Positions 13,958-15,852 of a stretch of 15,852 nucleotides of DNA are shown here, in pieces. The notes beneath the pieces are model-generated. The model did not search any database, had not been told where the DNA came from, and saw nothing but the letters and a program-made list of their open reading frames with translations. How positions within the stretch are numbered: the first letter of the stretch is position 1; each line of letters begins with the position of its first letter. Position numbers and translations under genes: made by a program. Origin of the DNA: CAYURR01 sp964446745 (GTDB lineage Bacteria > Bacillota > Clostridia > Lachnospirales > WQUN01); contig CAYURR010000057.1 in NCBI GenBank assembly GCA_964446745.1, positions 1 to 15,852 of the forward strand, in the 5' to 3' direction.

Positions 13958-15154
13958 ATGGCAGGGAAATATGATCTGACAACGGTAAGTGCATCGATAT
14001 TTACACTTGGGATGTTTATACGCTCGAATGTATATATCGAAAAAGGCGGCAGCATTATTTTGTGCTTCGGGAATGCGATGATTAACGACGATATACTAAA
14101 TCGGATAAAGGAAAAGAAATCGCAGGGCTATAAATTCCTCATGGACAGGAGCGAATATGCTCAAATAATGGAGGATATTGAGGAGCAAAAGTCAGCGCAG
14201 CAAAAAAAGGCGGCAATGCCTAAGCCTGCTGCTCAACGACCCGCAGTTCAAAGAGGCACCGAGCCAAGACCGATTGAAAGTAGGCCTTTGAACAGGGCAA
14301 ATGCCATAATGGCTGCCGTAGATTATGAGCGACTGATATCGGGAACGCGGATGATGTTTGATTCGGTTATAGAGAGTGACGAGGTGCCGCTTGAAATAAC
14401 GGAGATCATGTCTGCAGATATCTCAGAAAAGGTCAAGCACCTGAGTGCCTCTACCATACTACAGAGCATTAACCGAGCGCGCAATATTGATGAATACCTT
14501 TATGACCACAGTGTAAATGTCGGATTTATAAACGGACTCTTTGGCAAATGGCTAAAGCTGTCCGAGACTGAAACGGACAAGCTTATACAGGTGGGGCTGT
14601 TGCATGATGTAGGTAAGTTAAAGGTACCACCCGAGATATTGAACAAACCCTCGCGCCTGACGCGTGAGGAGTTTGAGGAGATGAAGAAACACTCGGTCTA
14701 TTCATATGATACGATCACAAATACCCCAGGTTATGACCCTATAGTGGCTATAGGGGTACTGCATCACCACGAAAAGGCAGCCGGTAACGGCTATCCGTCA
14801 GGTCTGAAACTGGACGAGATACCGATATTTTCACGCGTCACCGCTATATCGGATGTATATGATGCGATGATAGCAAAACGTAGCTACAAAAAGGCATTCT
14901 CACCGTTTGCAATATTGAACGAGTTTTCAAAAGGACGCTTTTCGGAGTTGGATATGAAGCTTGTAAATATCTTCCTGGAGCTGATACCGATGGAGTTGGT
15001 CGGCAGGGAAGTATTGATGTCAAATGGGGATATAGCTGAGGTTGCATATGTGTCCTCTACTAATTTCTTATATCCACTAGTAAAAGTCGATGGTGAGGTA
15101 AAATCGACCGATGAGAAATACTATGTCATAGCACTATATGAGCAGATGAGATAA
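13958..15154 (+). CDS. HD-GYP domain protein, probable cyclic-di-GMP phosphodiesterase
   Basis: A 398-residue protein from the ATG at 13958, chosen because GGGGGGA (13945-13951) lies 6 nt before it; an in-frame ATG at 13937 contains that site within its coding sequence. Residues 1-65 form a small domain (SIFTLGMFIRSNVYIEKGG) like the N-terminal regions found on HD-GYP proteins. A Pro/Gln/Arg-rich linker (about 76-112) follows, then the HD-GYP domain. Metal ligands are present: E180, H184 (DEYLYDHSVNV), H216/D217 (LLHDVGK), H245, H270/H271 (HHHE) and D299. The usual HHE-x-x-D-G-x-GYP motif reads HHEKAAGNGYP, so the Asp is Ala (275). No membrane segment or receiver domain is visible. It likely degrades c-di-GMP or a related dinucleotide, but activity is not certain. 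It is downstream of the SCIFF genes and upstream of a strong terminator. Confidence 0.88.
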   Translation: MAGKYDLTTVSASIFTLGMFIRSNVYIEKGGSIILCFGNAMINDDILNRIKEKKSQGYKFLMDRSEYAQIMEDIEEQKSAQQKKAAMPKPAAQRPAVQRGTEPRPIESRPLNRANAIMAAVDYERLISGTRMMFDSVIESDEVPLEITEIMSADISEKVKHLSASTILQSINRARNIDEYLYDHSVNVGFINGLFGKWLKLSETETDKLIQVGLLHDVGKLKVPPEILNKPSRLTREEFEEMKKHSVYSYDTITNTPGYDPIVAIGVLHHHEKAAGNGYPSGLKLDEIPIFSRVTAISDVYDAMIAKRSYKKAFSPFAILNEFSKGRFSELDMKLVNIFLELIPMELVGREVLMSNGDIAEVAYVSSTNFLYPLVKVDGEVKSTDEKYYVIALYEQMR

Positions 15155-15168
15155 CGTAGTAATTATAT

Positions 15169-15224
15169 AAGGGGCTGTTGCAAGACAAAACAACTGTATG
15201 TTTTGTCTTTGCAACAGCCCCTTT
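15169..15224. terminator. Long, probably bidirectional terminator between converging genes
   Basis: A 23-bp stem with one bulged T (15210) pairs 15169-15191 with 15200-15223 around an 8-nt loop (15192-15199). The lower stem is AAGGGGCTGTTGC/GCAACAGCCCCTT. It starts 14 nt after the HD-GYP stop and ends 3 nt before the stop of the converging DUF2461 gene. T-rich sequence follows it on the plus strand (TTTATTT) and a weaker T-rich tract on the minus strand. Confidence 0.85.
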
Positions 15225-15226
15225 AT

Positions 15227-15852
15227 TTAGATTAAGACGGCCTCGGCCTTTAGTATAAACTTATAGAGGGGGACAATGGTTTTATAATCATCGATGAGCT
15301 TGTCCACGAGATCGTCAGCAAACAACAATGCCTCGTCATTGACCTCGTGCTCGACATAAAATGATTTGCGATCGAGCCATTCGCGTAGGTCTTCGGGTGC
15401 TTCCGGATGGCGACTTCGTTTGTACTTCTCGCCGCAGAGCTTATATATGTCATGCTCTTTGAGTGCCTCGACGACGCCCTTGAAATCCTTGTCGCCGCTT
15501 AGTATCAGCTCGTGTACACGGTTCATGACCGCCTTTTCGGGCTCGTAATAACCGCAGCCGTAGCTGTAGCCGCCGGGCCACATTGCAAAATAGATGCCGT
15601 ATGCATTTTTGTTGCGCGAAAATGTGAACCATAGATTGTCGCGGTAGAGTGATTTGTCCTTTGCGAAGCGTGTATCGCGATGGATGCGTGAGATACAGCG
15701 GCGCGGCTCGGTCACGATTTTTTCGTCGATGTCGCGCATCATCGGCGTGAGCTTCATAAACAGCTCGGTGACAGGGGTCTTTACATATGTATCGTATTCA
15801 TATTTGTGTTCGGAAAACCATTCCTTTGAGTCCCTCAATCGGTTTTCAACTA
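15227..15852 (-). CDS. DUF2461 (TIGR02453) family protein, 5' end outside the window
   Basis: The frame is open from the right edge to the TAA at 15227, covering at least 208 residues. It reads RLRDSKEWFSEHKYEYDTYV near the start and TEPRRCISRIHRDTRFAKDK, then WFTFSRN, later. These match the DUF2461 pattern of NNxxWFxxHK, an EPKRxISRIxRDxRFSxDKxxYK block and a roughly 220-residue length. A TTG at 15838 could be taken as the start, but the family extends about 15 residues further upstream and the codons before it (V-E-N-R) are open, so the real start is beyond the window. The family is widespread and conserved but has no established biochemical function. It converges on the HD-GYP gene and shares the terminator at 15169-15224. 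Confidence 0.78.
   Translation of the reverse strand, partial: VENRLRDSKEWFSEHKYEYDTYVKTPVTELFMKLTPMMRDIDEKIVTEPRRCISRIHRDTRFAKDKSLYRDNLWFTFSRNKNAYGIYFAMWPGGYSYGCGYYEPEKAVMNRVHELILSGDKDFKGVVEALKEHDIYKLCGEKYKRSRHPEAPEDLREWLDRKSFYVEHEVNDEALLFADDLVDKLIDDYKTIVPLYKFILKAEAVLI

Noticed and set aside
15836..15838. TTG as the start of the DUF2461 gene
   Set aside because: The frame stays open to the window edge and the family normally has more residues before the WF-x-x-HK motif.
1..15852. CRISPR array, tRNA, rRNA, insertion sequence or phage island
   Set aside because: No regularly spaced repeats, RNA gene hallmarks, transposase, integrase or terminal inverted repeats were seen on either strand.

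Overview
The window looks like a chromosomal segment from a bacterium of class Clostridia. The strongest evidence is a SCIFF peptide (six cysteines in a short peptide) with its dedicated radical SAM maturase at 12355-13875, a pair that is close to universal in Clostridia and rare elsewhere. V-type ATPase subunits, strong purine-rich Shine-Dalgarno sites, TTG and GTG starts, TTGNNN-17-TATAAT promoters and the style of the sirtuin, NagB and OPA-transporter sequences all fit. I cannot name a genus. I see no rRNA, tRNA, CRISPR array, insertion sequence or phage gene.

Left part, minus strand (about 8950 down to 369): one tightly packed gene train reads lysR-type regulator - nagB - sbcD - sbcC - GNAT acetyltransferase - atpB - atpD. 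A good promoter lies at 8922-8950 and an intrinsic terminator at 369-398. Junctions are overlaps (1, 35 and 4 nt) or gaps of 33, 3 and 9 nt. It combines amino-sugar catabolism (NagB), double-strand-end and hairpin processing (SbcCD), a small acetyltransferase, and two subunits of the rotary V-type ATPase separated from the remaining subunits. Beyond its terminator lies a fragment (48-323) resembling the N-terminus of an endonuclease/exonuclease/phosphatase protein, without an ATG start and cut short.

Middle: a Sir2-type NAD-dependent deacylase (minus) and a PHP-domain phosphoesterase (plus) diverge from a 98-bp region holding two overlapping promoters. The PHP gene is followed after 9 nt by an OPA-family (GlpT/UhpT-like) major facilitator transporter, which suggests import and hydrolysis of an organophosphate.

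Right part, plus strand: the SCIFF precursor (promoter inside the transporter 3' end), a terminator-like hairpin, the SCIFF maturase, then an HD-GYP protein with its own promoter. A long hairpin terminator (15169-15224) separates this from a converging DUF2461-family gene that runs off the right edge.

The most interesting systems are the SCIFF ranthipeptide cassette with its internal hairpin and HD-GYP neighbour, the PHP/OPA pair with an uncharacterised N-terminal domain, and the detached atpB-atpD pair behind sbcDC and a GNAT gene. The SCIFF cassette is a known class; its precise product and role in this genome are not.
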